From CAZGMJ01 sp964526785 (GTDB taxonomy: Bacteria > Planctomycetota > Phycisphaerae > Sedimentisphaerales > Anaerobacaceae): a stretch of 64,000 bases of DNA. The stretch's first letter is position 1, and each line of letters opens with the position of its first letter. Below, piece after piece: positions 1 through 8,083 of this stretch. The notes under the pieces are model-generated. The model saw only the letters and a program-made list of their open reading frames with translations. It did not search any database and had not been told where the DNA came from. Location of the stretch: positions 1 through 64,000 of the forward strand of contig CAZGMJ010000010.1 of assembly GCA_964526785.1 (NCBI GenBank), given 5' to 3'. The position numbers were made by a program, and so were the translations under genes.

Positions 1-51
1 TCGATGTTCAAAGGTGTTGACACAAACCCACTACGACTTGTTCAGCAAACC

Positions 52-708
52 CTATTTATCTGCGTTGAGATCTACTTCGAAACACGGAGACTCGCCCGTC
101 TCGGCCAAGTGCATCCAGCAGGCGGCCAGGTGCGCATAATCTCCACTATCGACCTGCCGACTCCCGTCGAAGTCGCGGGAAGGCACATTGTTGAACACGA
201 TTTCATGAATGAGCGACTCTGGTAAGTTCGGAACGTAGCGGTAGAATCGGACTACACACGGGCCCGGCTGCGTAGCCGTATAGTCAATGACAAACCACTT
301 GCCCGGCAGAGCATCGTTCACGCCAGTGACCCAGTGATTATAGAACGAAAAGCCGAGCAAGCCGACGTTCTCTTCTTTGAAGACGCGGGCCCGCTCGCCT
401 GCTTCCGCCAGACGTGACCCTTCGTAGTCGTAGGTTACATCATTATAGTCCCGTCCCGTCAAGACACCATATTCGAGGTATGGCTCTTCGATGAAGAGTT
501 CGCCGCTCCAGCGGATCGCTTCGTTGGAATCGACGACGATGGCGAGTTTCGTTCCCACCATGATATCGCCGTACACGATGCTCGCATCTGTAACCTCGAT
601 GGGTTCGAGTATAAGGTTGGGTTCGGAAAGATAGACGGTGGTGCCGACTTGCGCCTCAGCGCCGGTCGCTGCCAGCAATACGAGGGCCAGGGCGTGCATT
701 CTTCTCAT
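52..708 (-). CDS. Secreted protein with C-terminal dockerin-like EF-hand segment
   Basis: Start ATG at 708 is chosen because a GGAGG ribosome site lies just upstream and the protein then opens with a clean signal peptide (MRRMHALALVLLAATGAEA). A longer in-frame start at 783 would bury this signal. The body of about 150 residues is not recognised. The last 45 residues read DFDGSRQVDSGDYAHLAACW, then a linker, then DLNADK and a TAG stop. This is the planctomycete dockerin-like pattern of two calcium-binding repeats, but the second repeat is cut off after its first half. Export is clear. Function is unknown, possibly attachment to a cell-surface or extracellular complex. Confidence 0.7.
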   Translation of the reverse strand: MRRMHALALVLLAATGAEAQVGTTVYLSEPNLILEPIEVTDASIVYGDIMVGTKLAIVVDSNEAIRWSGELFIEEPYLEYGVLTGRDYNDVTYDYEGSRLAEAGERARVFKEENVGLLGFSFYNHWVTGVNDALPGKWFVIDYTATQPGPCVVRFYRYVPNLPESLIHEIVFNNVPSRDFDGSRQVDSGDYAHLAACWMHLAETGESPCFEVDLNADK

Positions 709-1097
709 TTTCTGTTCCTCCCACAGGTTACTATGCCGAATCGCCTCATGGCAGAGTACCACGATGCGACCCGTCAATTGCACGATCTCTGTATCGTGAC
801 CGGGTCATAATCGACCACATACTGCCTTCTCATTGTACGGAAAGACATGTCAAATCGCAAGCAGAATCGGCGAAACAGGCCCGCTTCTCCGATAAGTCGC
901 CTTCAAACCGGGCCCGTGCTGTTGTGTCGCCGGGCCCAGGCATGCGATGCGTCCATTCTGCTCGCTCGCTCCAGGCGGTGATCCCGGGGCATTTGCCGTG
1001 ATAATCCGGTTGGTAATGCGATTGAAGCACTTGAATTACAGCCGCCAACTGGTATGATACGTGTTCCCGTGGCATGGTGCATGGCAGGAGTTCTCGG
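709..1097. other. Divergent intergenic region
   Basis: 389 bases between the divergently transcribed dockerin-like gene and the FHA gene. No convincing coding frame or RNA was seen. It must hold promoters for both sides; the plus-strand one is listed separately. Confidence 0.6.
1031..1058 (+). promoter_or_regulatory. Sigma-70-type promoter for the FHA gene
   Basis: TTGAAT, 16 bases, TATGAT. Transcription would begin near 1065, leaving about 33 bases before ATG 1098. That leader is too short to favour the in-frame ATG at 1074. Matched by eye only. Confidence 0.45.
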
Positions 1098-1478
1098 ATG
1101 GCTACGATAATAGTGGTTTCACGCAACAGCGAAGGCGACTTCTATCCGCTGGGACGGCGCACGAATGTGATAGGCAGGGCGGAATCGCTGCCTGTTCAGA
1201 TACTCGATGATCTGGTGTCGCGTCGGCATATGCAGGTGCGCTTCGATGCGGGTACGCAGAAGTACTACGCATTCGATATGAAAAGTACGCATGGCGTTTT
1301 CATTAACGGGCGTCGCATCCATGAAGAGACGGTGCTGGCCGACGGCGATGAGATTATCATCGGCCAGACGAGACTGCTGTTCACCAATAAGGACTTCGAC
1401 GACCGCGACAGTGCGCTGCAGCACTACAAGAAGGTGGGCGAGCGGATGCGCCCCACGCGATACGAGCCAAACGGCTGA
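1098..1478 (+). CDS. FHA-domain protein
   Basis: A 126-residue protein that is almost entirely one forkhead-associated domain, the phosphothreonine-binding module. The FHA landmarks are visible: VIGR (G26, R27), VSRRH (S41 to H44) and STHGVFINGRR (N70, G71). There is no signal peptide or membrane segment, so it should be cytoplasmic. ATG 1098 is preferred over ATG 1074 because AGGAG sits 7 bases ahead of it and the promoter leader is short. Single-domain FHA proteins usually bind Ser/Thr-kinase substrates; the large kinase at 20657 is a possible but unproven partner. The esterase gene follows after 31 bases, so co-transcription is possible. Confidence 0.85.
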   Translation: MATIIVVSRNSEGDFYPLGRRTNVIGRAESLPVQILDDLVSRRHMQVRFDAGTQKYYAFDMKSTHGVFINGRRIHEETVLADGDEIIIGQTRLLFTNKDFDDRDSALQHYKKVGERMRPTRYEPNG

Positions 1479-1509
1479 GTCGCGTGTATCCAGGATAAGG
1501 AGCCAGACC

Positions 1510-3162
1510 ATGAGACGCATTCCGGCCGACCGTGTCCTCTGGGGGCATTCGTGCATTCGTGCGTTGATGCTGGTTGTGCTGGCGGGGGCGTGTGCGACCG
1601 GCGCGGCGGAGCGGGGCGAAAGCAGAGCAAATGGTCGGAAGATCACCATCTTCGATCAAAAGCCAAAGACAATCATCGTCAATGGTTATTCGACCTCCTT
1701 TCAATGGCCTCGCCTGCTCCAGCGCAAGCTGGATCGCCATTTCAACGGCAAACGCGTGTTAAGCGTTGTGCGTGCGACAAAAGGCGGCACGCCGATCGCG
1801 AAATGGATGGATGTTGAGACGGGCGAGCCGAAGCAGTCCTGGCTGGACGTATTGCGGCCTAGACTTCGGCAGGCGGCCGACAAGCCGGTTATCGTGCTGG
1901 CGCAGCAATCGCTTCAGTGGGTTTTCGGCCGGCGGACCGAGGGGATTCGCAGTGCCGATGATGCCGAGCGCATCAAAAAGGGGGCGGACGCCCTGGAGAA
2001 GTATGCACGGCTGCTCACTAAGGACGGCGCGGACCTGATATTTGTCGCGATGCACATTTACAAGCATCCAATGGAGCCCGCAATAGGCAACGAGCGGTAT
2101 GCGCTCGATGGGCTTATGCGAAGGGACTTGGCTGGGGTCGAGCGAGGACCCGACGTCTGGACGCCCACCAAATCGCAGTATCCACGAGCGTTTGCCGCAG
2201 ACGGAGTCCATCCAAATGCCTTGGGCGCAGATATCATGGCCCAAAAGTGGTTCGAAGCGTTGCTCAGATACGATGGGCTCGAGCCACCGGCGGGGTCGCA
2301 AGATCGACGTGCCGAGCAGACAATAGAGCGGGGCAATTTCCGGCTGCTGCGGGATATTTCCTATGTGCCTAACGGGCACGAGCGCCAGAAGCTGGATTTG
2401 TATCTGCCTGAGGCGGGCGGGAGCAGTAATGAAAAATCAAAGCCATTGCCTTTGCTTATCTGGGTGCACGGCGGTGCCTGGCGAGCCGGCAGCAAGGAGC
2501 ACTGCCCTGCAAGGCGTTTTCTGAGCAAGGGTTACGCGGTGGCGAGCGTAAACTACCGACTGAGTCAGCACGCGATATTTCCGGCTCAGATTCAGGACTG
2601 CAAGACGGCGGTGCGGTGGCTGCGCAGGCATGCGGGCGATTACGGGATCGATCCCGACAGGTTCGGGGTCTGGGGTGCTTCGGCGGGAGGCCATCTGGTG
2701 GCGTTGTTAGGTACCACCGGCGATGTCGAGCACTTCGACGTGGGAGAGCATCTGGACGTATCCAGCCGGGTGCAGGCAGTGTGCGATTTCTTCGGCCCCA
2801 CCGATTTTACGAAGATGAGCAGCTTCTGGACAACGATGGACCACGACGCGGCCGATTCACCCGAATCCAGACTGATCGGCGGCCCGGTCCAGCAAAACAA
2901 AGCCAAATGCCGGGCGGCGAATCCCATCACGTACGCGAGCAAGGGGGATCCGCCGTTTCTGGTCTGCCACGGCGACAAGGATCCGCTTGTGCCCCACAAT
3001 CAGAGCGAGATACTCGCAGCGGCACTCGACGCGGCCGGGGTCGATGTGAGATTCCATACCGTCGAAGGCGGTGGGCACGGGTTCAGGGATGCTCACGTGG
3101 ACCAGTTGGTGGAGCAGTTCTTCCAAGAGCATTTGAAACGCGGTCCGACAAGCAGGAAATAG
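1510..3162 (+). CDS. SGNH-like hydrolase fused to BD-FAE-type esterase
   Basis: A 550-residue exported enzyme. ATG 1510 has AAGGAG upstream and gives a signal-like N-terminus (residues 12-34). Residues about 50-265 look like an SGNH/GDSL hydrolase: a block around S61/S63 (VNGYSTS) and a C-terminal DGVHPN with D231 and H234. Residues about 290-545 are an alpha/beta hydrolase of the BD-FAE (feruloyl/acetyl-xylan esterase) type. They show HGGAW at 320 (oxyanion hole), GASAGG with nucleophile S391, and D491 and H523 completing the triad. The expected role is removing acetyl or feruloyl groups from plant or algal polysaccharide. The N-terminal domain lacks a textbook GDS motif, so its activity is less certain. 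Confidence 0.85.
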   Translation: MRRIPADRVLWGHSCIRALMLVVLAGACATGAAERGESRANGRKITIFDQKPKTIIVNGYSTSFQWPRLLQRKLDRHFNGKRVLSVVRATKGGTPIAKWMDVETGEPKQSWLDVLRPRLRQAADKPVIVLAQQSLQWVFGRRTEGIRSADDAERIKKGADALEKYARLLTKDGADLIFVAMHIYKHPMEPAIGNERYALDGLMRRDLAGVERGPDVWTPTKSQYPRAFAADGVHPNALGADIMAQKWFEALLRYDGLEPPAGSQDRRAEQTIERGNFRLLRDISYVPNGHERQKLDLYLPEAGGSSNEKSKPLPLLIWVHGGAWRAGSKEHCPARRFLSKGYAVASVNYRLSQHAIFPAQIQDCKTAVRWLRRHAGDYGIDPDRFGVWGASAGGHLVALLGTTGDVEHFDVGEHLDVSSRVQAVCDFFGPTDFTKMSSFWTTMDHDAADSPESRLIGGPVQQNKAKCRAANPITYASKGDPPFLVCHGDKDPLVPHNQSEILAAALDAAGVDVRFHTVEGGGHGFRDAHVDQLVEQFFQEHLKRGPTSRK

Positions 3163-3207
3163 CGTGCCGTGCAGTCTGTCGGGTTCCGCGCACGCCGCGG
3201 ATATTGT

Positions 3208-3236
3208 TACACACCTGCCTGCCGCTGCCTTATACT
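3208..3236 (+). promoter_or_regulatory. Candidate promoter of the lipoprotein gene
   Basis: TACACA, 17 bases, TATACT. The implied start near 3243 leaves a leader of about 56 bases before ATG 3299. The -35 match is weak (4 of 6). Confidence 0.35.
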
Positions 3237-3298
3237 ATGTGGAAGCCGACGGCATGGCTGTTGCGTCGGCGTATTGACTGTATCAGGGGAGACACAAG

Positions 3299-3730
3299 AT
3301 GCGAACGATACTGCTGTGTGCGGTAACAGGACTGATCAGCGTTGCGGCAGGCGGGTGCCTCGTGATCGTGGATGAAGAAGAGGGCGAGCCGCCGGAACCG
3401 CCCGTCTACGTGCTCGACGATCCCGCGATCGAGGAAATAGACGCTGTAGCGAAGCTCTCTTCTGACTCCCACCGTCTGGATGCGTACGAGCGCATCGCCC
3501 AGCGCCCGGGGTTATCCGCTCCGGCTCAAGTGCATCTGGTTGGCGAGGCAATGGACCATCTGAGCTTCGAGAATATGAAAGAGAGCGTTCTGATGACGCT
3601 GATCCGCAACAGGAGCTTCGGGCTGGAAGGCAAACGGGCCGTTCTGGAGGCCATCGACGAACTGGACTTTGACAGCACGCGCAGCCGAGTGCTGGAAGCA
3701 GTCAACAGCCGGGACGATCTTCGCTATTGA
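3299..3730 (+). CDS. Small lipoprotein with helical repeats
   Basis: 143 residues. The N-terminus MRTILLCAVTGLISVAAGGC is a lipoprotein signal with lipobox AAGGC, so Cys20 should be lipidated. An acidic-proline linker follows (EEEGEPPEPP). The remainder looks all-helical and resembles HEAT-like units (AYERIAQRPG, VLEAIDELDF, VLEAVNSRDD), but no family is claimed. GGGGAG precedes the start. It converges with the gene at 3781 with a 50-base gap holding an inverted repeat (GTTGCC..GGCAAC) without a T-run. Confidence 0.7.
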   Translation: MRTILLCAVTGLISVAAGGCLVIVDEEEGEPPEPPVYVLDDPAIEEIDAVAKLSSDSHRLDAYERIAQRPGLSAPAQVHLVGEAMDHLSFENMKESVLMTLIRNRSFGLEGKRAVLEAIDELDFDSTRSRVLEAVNSRDDLRY

Positions 3731-3780
3731 GCCTGAGCGACACGTGTTGCCGCCCGATGGGCAACCTGCGGCTGTGTATG

Positions 3781-4146
3781 TTACTGGTTCAGTATCCGCA
3801 GCGCTTCGCGGATTCGCTGCTTATCTCCACGCTGCAAGACCGCCGACTGGCCCGTCTGGCGGCTTATGCGTCGAAGCACATCGGTCAATTCATTCGGCAG
3901 CCCGTGCTGGTCCTGACCGAGTGTCTTCAGCATCCACCTGCCGCATTCGGAAACCTTCTCCGGCGGCAGGATGATTGCCCCGTCCATGTCGTGCCGGTGG
4001 CTCATTTCGATCTTTACGCCGCGATTGGCCAAATCCGTCGCCTCGATCGTGTAGCCGTCCTCATACTGGAAACCGGGGATAGATGAGTACTTTTCGAGCA
4101 GAATTCGATGATATTCGCTTTCGTCCTGCGCGCTGAATGCTGACAT
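3781..4146 (-). CDS. Hypothetical protein
   Basis: 121 residues, not recognised. ATG 4146 is chosen because AAGGAG lies 8-9 bases upstream; an in-frame start at 4179 has none. There is no signal peptide or transmembrane segment. It is charged, with a likely beta-rich N-terminal half (YEDGYTIEATDLANRGVKIEMSH) and a helical C-terminus (DVLRRISRQTGQSAVLQRGD), so probably a small cytoplasmic protein. Confidence 0.65.
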   Translation of the reverse strand: MSAFSAQDESEYHRILLEKYSSIPGFQYEDGYTIEATDLANRGVKIEMSHRHDMDGAIILPPEKVSECGRWMLKTLGQDQHGLPNELTDVLRRISRQTGQSAVLQRGDKQRIREALRILNQ

Positions 4147-4537
4147 AGAAACTACTCCTTGCTGGCCCCCCAACGTCAATTCACAAAGAACATAATGTAC
4201 CTGCTCCCCGTTCTGAGGCCATCAACGCGGCCGAGAAGGTGCGTTTACGGCCTTGTCTATGATTAAGACGTTTCAGGCCCCCGCAAGAATATAGCGGGTG
4301 GCAAATTTTATCTCGATAGGGCAAAAAAATCGGCTGCGGGGTCGCCAGAGTCCTTTTCCCGGGATATCTCTATTGGAGTTGTACAGTCGTAAGGTGCTAT
4401 GCATAAACGGTTTAAGGAAATGTGGGTTGCAGATTTGGCTTTGGGACCAGTTGTTTCTTAGACTTAGAGTAGTGGAAGCGCCGCACCGGCACGGCCTCGG
4501 CGCCAGGATTGCAACGTTTTTTTGTAAGGGTGCAACC
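4147..4537. other. Long intergenic leader
   Basis: 391 bases ahead of the small gene at 4538, more AT-rich than its surroundings. It has a short hairpin CCCGC..GCGGG near 4277-4298, a second GCGCCG..CGGCGC at 4478-4503, and a T7 run at 4517-4523. The T-run lies 13 bases beyond the second hairpin, so it is not a standard terminator. Near-direct repeats TTGCAAC and GTGCAAC flank the ribosome-site area. No known riboswitch is recognised. Confidence 0.4.
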
Positions 4538-4780
4538 ATGAAGACGATAAAGATCTCCGATGAGGTGTATGATCGGTTGAAGGAGTTTGTCGTGGATCCG
4601 TTCGATGACACGCCTCAGAGCGTGATCGGCAGGTTGGTGGAAATCGCGGATAAGGCCAAACAGCGCTGGTCCGCCTTTGAGCCTGAGCCAAGCGATGGGC
4701 AACAGCCCCATCAGCCGTCCATGGCCGACCGCGTGCGCATCACCAATCAAAGTGCAGAGGACGGGGAAGTCATACTGTAG
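4538..4780 (+). CDS. Small ribbon-helix-helix-like protein (SeqA N-terminal type)
   Basis: 80 residues. The N-terminus MKTIKISDEVYDRLKEFV followed by DTPQSVIGRLVEI resembles the ribbon-helix-helix of SeqA N-terminal and CopG-like DNA-binding proteins: a short beta strand, a helix, a turn and a helix. The C-terminal 35 residues are polar and look disordered. ATG 4538 follows an AAGGGT-like site. No toxin-like partner sits next to it, so an antitoxin role is not supported. A DNA-binding or oligomerisation role is inferred from the fold only. Confidence 0.6.
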   Translation: MKTIKISDEVYDRLKEFVVDPFDDTPQSVIGRLVEIADKAKQRWSAFEPEPSDGQQPHQPSMADRVRITNQSAEDGEVIL

Positions 4781-4979
4781 ATCGGGCTCGGACCGGTGCT
4801 TCTTGATACAGGGGCGGTCGCCATGGAAGCGGCCGCCGATTTCCGAGCAGCCGTCCGGCCAGTCATTTCCCTATAAGACGGCTCGACCACTTGCGCAGCG
4901 CAATCCGGGCGCAGTTCCACTCGTTGACATGCCTTCACAATCCAGAGCAGGCGAGGGCCGCGCGGGCACTTCGTCATAT

Positions 4980-6530
4980 CTATCCCGGCCAATTTCGTTC
5001 TGTCGAACTTGATTGTGCGGCCAGGTTGCGGGCGGCCGCCAGTTCAGTCGCCATGCGCTTGCCGGCGGGATCCTCCGTTGTGCGCAGGTGATCCAGCAAT
5101 CGGTCCTGCAGATCTCTTAGGGTGGCTCGGTGTTCGGAACTTTCGATCAGGTTTTCCTTCTCGCGAGGATCTTCCTGAAGATCATATAACTCGTCCAGCC
5201 CGGCGGGATTCCAGCAGTACTTGTATCGATGCGTGCGGATTGCACGAATGCCGTACCAATCGCCGTTGTACCATTCATAACAATAATACGCTTCGTCGGC
5301 ACGATCCCAACCCGTATCGCCCCGGCGAATCAGCGGGAACAGCGACCGGCTGTCCACGTTGGAAACATCGGGATGCAGGCCCATCCAATCGACCAGAGTC
5401 TGGTTCACGTCCAGAAGCGAGACGTGCCGTTTGATTCTTCGACCCGGCGTTTGCGGGACGCGAATGAGCAGCGGTACACGCATCAACTCGTCATAGCAGT
5501 ACGGCCCTTTGTCATAGAGCGTGTGTTCGCCCAGCATGTTACCCTGATCGCCCGCCAATACGACAAGTGTGTTGTCCTGGAGGCTGAGACTTTTCAACGC
5601 CATGAGTATTTCTCCCACGGCGCGATCGACAAGCGTGACGAATCCGTAGTAGTGGGCCTGGAGCTTGCGCCAGTCTTCTTTCGACATGTGTCCGATGTCG
5701 TGCCAGGGCCACAGGACGTCTCGCTGATATCCGGGTTTGTCGGCGGTTGATTCGTTCAGGGTCACCGGCAAGTCCATTTCCCGATGATCGTACATCGTGT
5801 TATACGGTTCCGGCACGATATAGGGCGGATGCGGCGCGTTGAAACTGACGGTCAGGAAGAACGGAGTGCTGCGTTCGGCGGCTTCCTTCAGGAAATCAGC
5901 TCCATCGCGGACCTTCCTGTAGGTTGGCGTCTGCTCGTAGGTTCCCCGGCGAGTGCCGTAGTACTCGGGCTTGTCCGTGAAGGTCTCGTCTTTTTCATAG
6001 TATCGGTCGATTCGGTCGAAATTCGGCATTCTCGTCGGCCGATGCCCCCAACGTTCGAAGCCTGTGTTGGAGTAGCGGTGGGCACCTCGCCGGATCGGAC
6101 CGTCGGGTCCGAGGTGCCATTTGCCGAAATACCCGACGAAATATCCGGCCTTTCGCGCCCATTCGATGAGTGTCGTGTTCTCTGCGTCAAGCGCGGTCAG
6201 ACGCGAATGCCAGACGTGGCAGTTGTCATCCAGGCCGGTGCGATGTCCCCAGCGGCCGGTAAACAGACAGGCCCGCGACGGCGAGCACAGTCCGGTCGTC
6301 GTGCAGGCAGAACTGAAGCAGATCGATTCATCTGCAAGTGCATCAATATGCGGGGTCCGGGCGGGGCCGTTGCGAAAGGAGAATGTGTCGTATCGTAGAT
6401 CATCGAAGAGCAGGAGCAGGACGTTTCGTCGGTGTTCGGCTGTTTGGGGGACATCGGCGGCAGTGCACGCTGCAGCGATACAGGCGCCGGCCGCTCGGCC
6501 GCTGTATGTGAGGAATTGGCGTCGATTCAT
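4980..6530 (-). CDS. Type I sulfatase (Tat-exported)
   Basis: 516 residues. The N-terminus MNRRQFLTYSGRAAGACIAA is a twin-arginine type signal. The sulfatase signature CSPSR is present with Cys82, the residue converted to formylglycine, and the metal-site block LLLLFDDLRYDTF is at 38-50. Downstream motifs GYFGKWHLG and a C-terminal GIRAIRTHRYKY fit arylsulfatase/choline-sulfatase-like enzymes. It should cleave sulfate esters from a small or polymeric substrate in the periplasm. It lies 42 bases downstream of the Gfo/Idh gene on the same strand, so the two probably form one operon. Substrate cannot be read from sequence. Confidence 0.92.
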   Translation of the reverse strand: MNRRQFLTYSGRAAGACIAAACTAADVPQTAEHRRNVLLLLFDDLRYDTFSFRNGPARTPHIDALADESICFSSACTTTGLCSPSRACLFTGRWGHRTGLDDNCHVWHSRLTALDAENTTLIEWARKAGYFVGYFGKWHLGPDGPIRRGAHRYSNTGFERWGHRPTRMPNFDRIDRYYEKDETFTDKPEYYGTRRGTYEQTPTYRKVRDGADFLKEAAERSTPFFLTVSFNAPHPPYIVPEPYNTMYDHREMDLPVTLNESTADKPGYQRDVLWPWHDIGHMSKEDWRKLQAHYYGFVTLVDRAVGEILMALKSLSLQDNTLVVLAGDQGNMLGEHTLYDKGPYCYDELMRVPLLIRVPQTPGRRIKRHVSLLDVNQTLVDWMGLHPDVSNVDSRSLFPLIRRGDTGWDRADEAYYCYEWYNGDWYGIRAIRTHRYKYCWNPAGLDELYDLQEDPREKENLIESSEHRATLRDLQDRLLDHLRTTEDPAGKRMATELAAARNLAAQSSSTERNWPG

Positions 6531-6572
6531 ACGCCTGCTCCGGGCAAAAAGGAAGACACCTGCCGAAAACAG

Positions 6573-7895
6573 CTATACCTTCGGGTATGTCCAGGGTGCA
6601 CGGTATTCGCGGCTGAGTAGCTTGTTTGCCTCTGGGTCCCCGATGATGCGCTCGTTTTCGCCGTCCCAGCGGACGCTGCGTCCCAGTTTGTATGAGAGCA
6701 TGCCCAACAGGCTCAGGTTCGTCGAGTAGTGGATTTCCTCGATATCGCAGACGGGCCTGGAGCCGGTTTCGATCGCCTTGAGGAAATCGGCCCAGAGTTC
6801 CCTGATGTTCTGCTTGTCGGGATCGTGAAGCGTGGGCTCTTCGTGAATGACCTTGCCGCTTCGCCATGTCGGGTAGAACGTCCAGCCCTGCTTCCAGCCC
6901 ATGTGGAAGGTGCCTTTGGTGCCATAGAAATAGCAGCCGACGTTTTCGCCTTTCTCGGCGGCGTTGCCGGCGAACTGGCGGTGTTCCCAGGAGACCGTGA
7001 AATTCTCGAACTCGTAGCTGGCCAACTGGCTGTCCGGCGCGTCGCTGGTCTGGTACTCCTGCGTCAGAACCGGCGGACCTTTGATCGGCCGGCCGCCCGT
7101 TGAAAAGACGTTCTTCGGCCATTTTTCTTCCAGTATCCAAACGATCTGGTCCATCCAGTGCACGCCCCAGTCGCCGAGCGTTCCGTTGGCGTAGTCCAGA
7201 AAACCTCTAAAGCCCTTGGGGTGCATTTTGGTATTGAACGGCCTCATGGGGCCGGGCCCGCACCACATGTCCCAATCGAGTTCGGCCGGTGGTTCTTCGT
7301 TTCGCCTCGGCTCCTCCGGACCGCCGCCGTACAGGATGAAAGCGCGAACCATACCGATCTTGCCGGCCCGCCCCTCTTTGAGAAACTTCATGCCGGAGAC
7401 ATTATGCGGCGAAATCCGCCTGTGCGTACCCACCTGCACTACGCGGTCGGCTGCGCGGGCGGCGTCGACCATTGCCCGGCCCTCTTTGATCGTGTGACCG
7501 ATCGGCTTTTCCACGTATACGTGGGCTCCGGCCTTGACCGCGTCGATGGTTGCCAGCGGGTGCCAGTGGTCGGGGGTGGCGACGATTGCGATATCGGGCT
7601 TGTCCTTCGCGAGCATCTCGCGGTAATCGGTATAGTGCTTTGGCTCGTCGTTGGTCCACCTGGCGAGTTCGTTCGCACATTTTTCGAGTTGTCTGCGATC
7701 GACATCCACCAATGCGACGACTTTGCACCGGCCCGATGCAACCGCTTCGCGCAGGATGTTCGTGCCCCACCAGCCCGAGCCGATCAGTGCCGTGCGGTAT
7801 GTCTTGTTCCGGGCCGCCTTCAGGACGCTCGGAAATCCAACTGCCAATCCCGAGGCGAGGGAACTTTTCAGAAAGACGCGACGATCTATGGACAT
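6573..7895 (-). CDS. Gfo/Idh/MocA-family oxidoreductase (Tat-exported)
   Basis: 440 residues. The signal MSIDRRVFLKSSLASGLAVG is twin-arginine-like, as in many planctomycete secreted oxidoreductases of this family. The nucleotide fold shows GSGWWG at 39-44, and the catalytic-lysine motif EKP lies in VYVEKPIGH near residue 128. The C-terminal half is the usual beta-sheet substrate domain. Members act NAD(P)-dependently on sugars and sugar derivatives, or hydrolyse glycosides by redox chemistry. Placement before a sulfatase suggests work on a sulfated or oxidised glycan. It is the first gene of the operon and is divergent from the GH26 gene. Confidence 0.9.
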   Translation of the reverse strand: MSIDRRVFLKSSLASGLAVGFPSVLKAARNKTYRTALIGSGWWGTNILREAVASGRCKVVALVDVDRRQLEKCANELARWTNDEPKHYTDYREMLAKDKPDIAIVATPDHWHPLATIDAVKAGAHVYVEKPIGHTIKEGRAMVDAARAADRVVQVGTHRRISPHNVSGMKFLKEGRAGKIGMVRAFILYGGGPEEPRRNEEPPAELDWDMWCGPGPMRPFNTKMHPKGFRGFLDYANGTLGDWGVHWMDQIVWILEEKWPKNVFSTGGRPIKGPPVLTQEYQTSDAPDSQLASYEFENFTVSWEHRQFAGNAAEKGENVGCYFYGTKGTFHMGWKQGWTFYPTWRSGKVIHEEPTLHDPDKQNIRELWADFLKAIETGSRPVCDIEEIHYSTNLSLLGMLSYKLGRSVRWDGENERIIGDPEANKLLSREYRAPWTYPKV

Positions 7896-8030
7896 GGCCC
7901 AACTCCCTTCTCATCGTTATGGTTATAGTTTTCTTGCTGCCGAGCGGGGACTGACCCCAGTATTGGCGTATATGCATCACTGTAGTCTTCAACGGCGTCC
8001 AGTCAAGCTGAAAACAGGCCTATGCAGGCC

Positions 8031-8058
8031 TTGTAGCGCAGTGCAGAAACAGTATACT
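8031..8058 (+). promoter_or_regulatory. Candidate promoter of the GH26 gene
   Basis: TTGTAG, 16 bases, TATACT (good -10, poor -35). Transcription would begin near 8065, only a few bases before the in-frame ATG at 8069. This supports ATG 8084, with AAAGGA ahead of it, as the real start. Confidence 0.35.
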
Positions 8059-8083
8059 CATTGGAACAATGAAAGGACCGAAT

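Noticed and set aside
1119..1649. Minus-strand open frames overlapping the FHA and esterase genes
   Set aside because: Shadow frames; the plus strand has ribosome sites and recognised domains.
4478..4523. Hairpin plus T7 run as an attenuator
   Set aside because: The T-run is 13 bases beyond the stem, too far for an intrinsic terminator; kept only as a note on the leader.
4538..4780. Antitoxin of a toxin-antitoxin pair
   Set aside because: No small toxin-like gene abuts it on either side.
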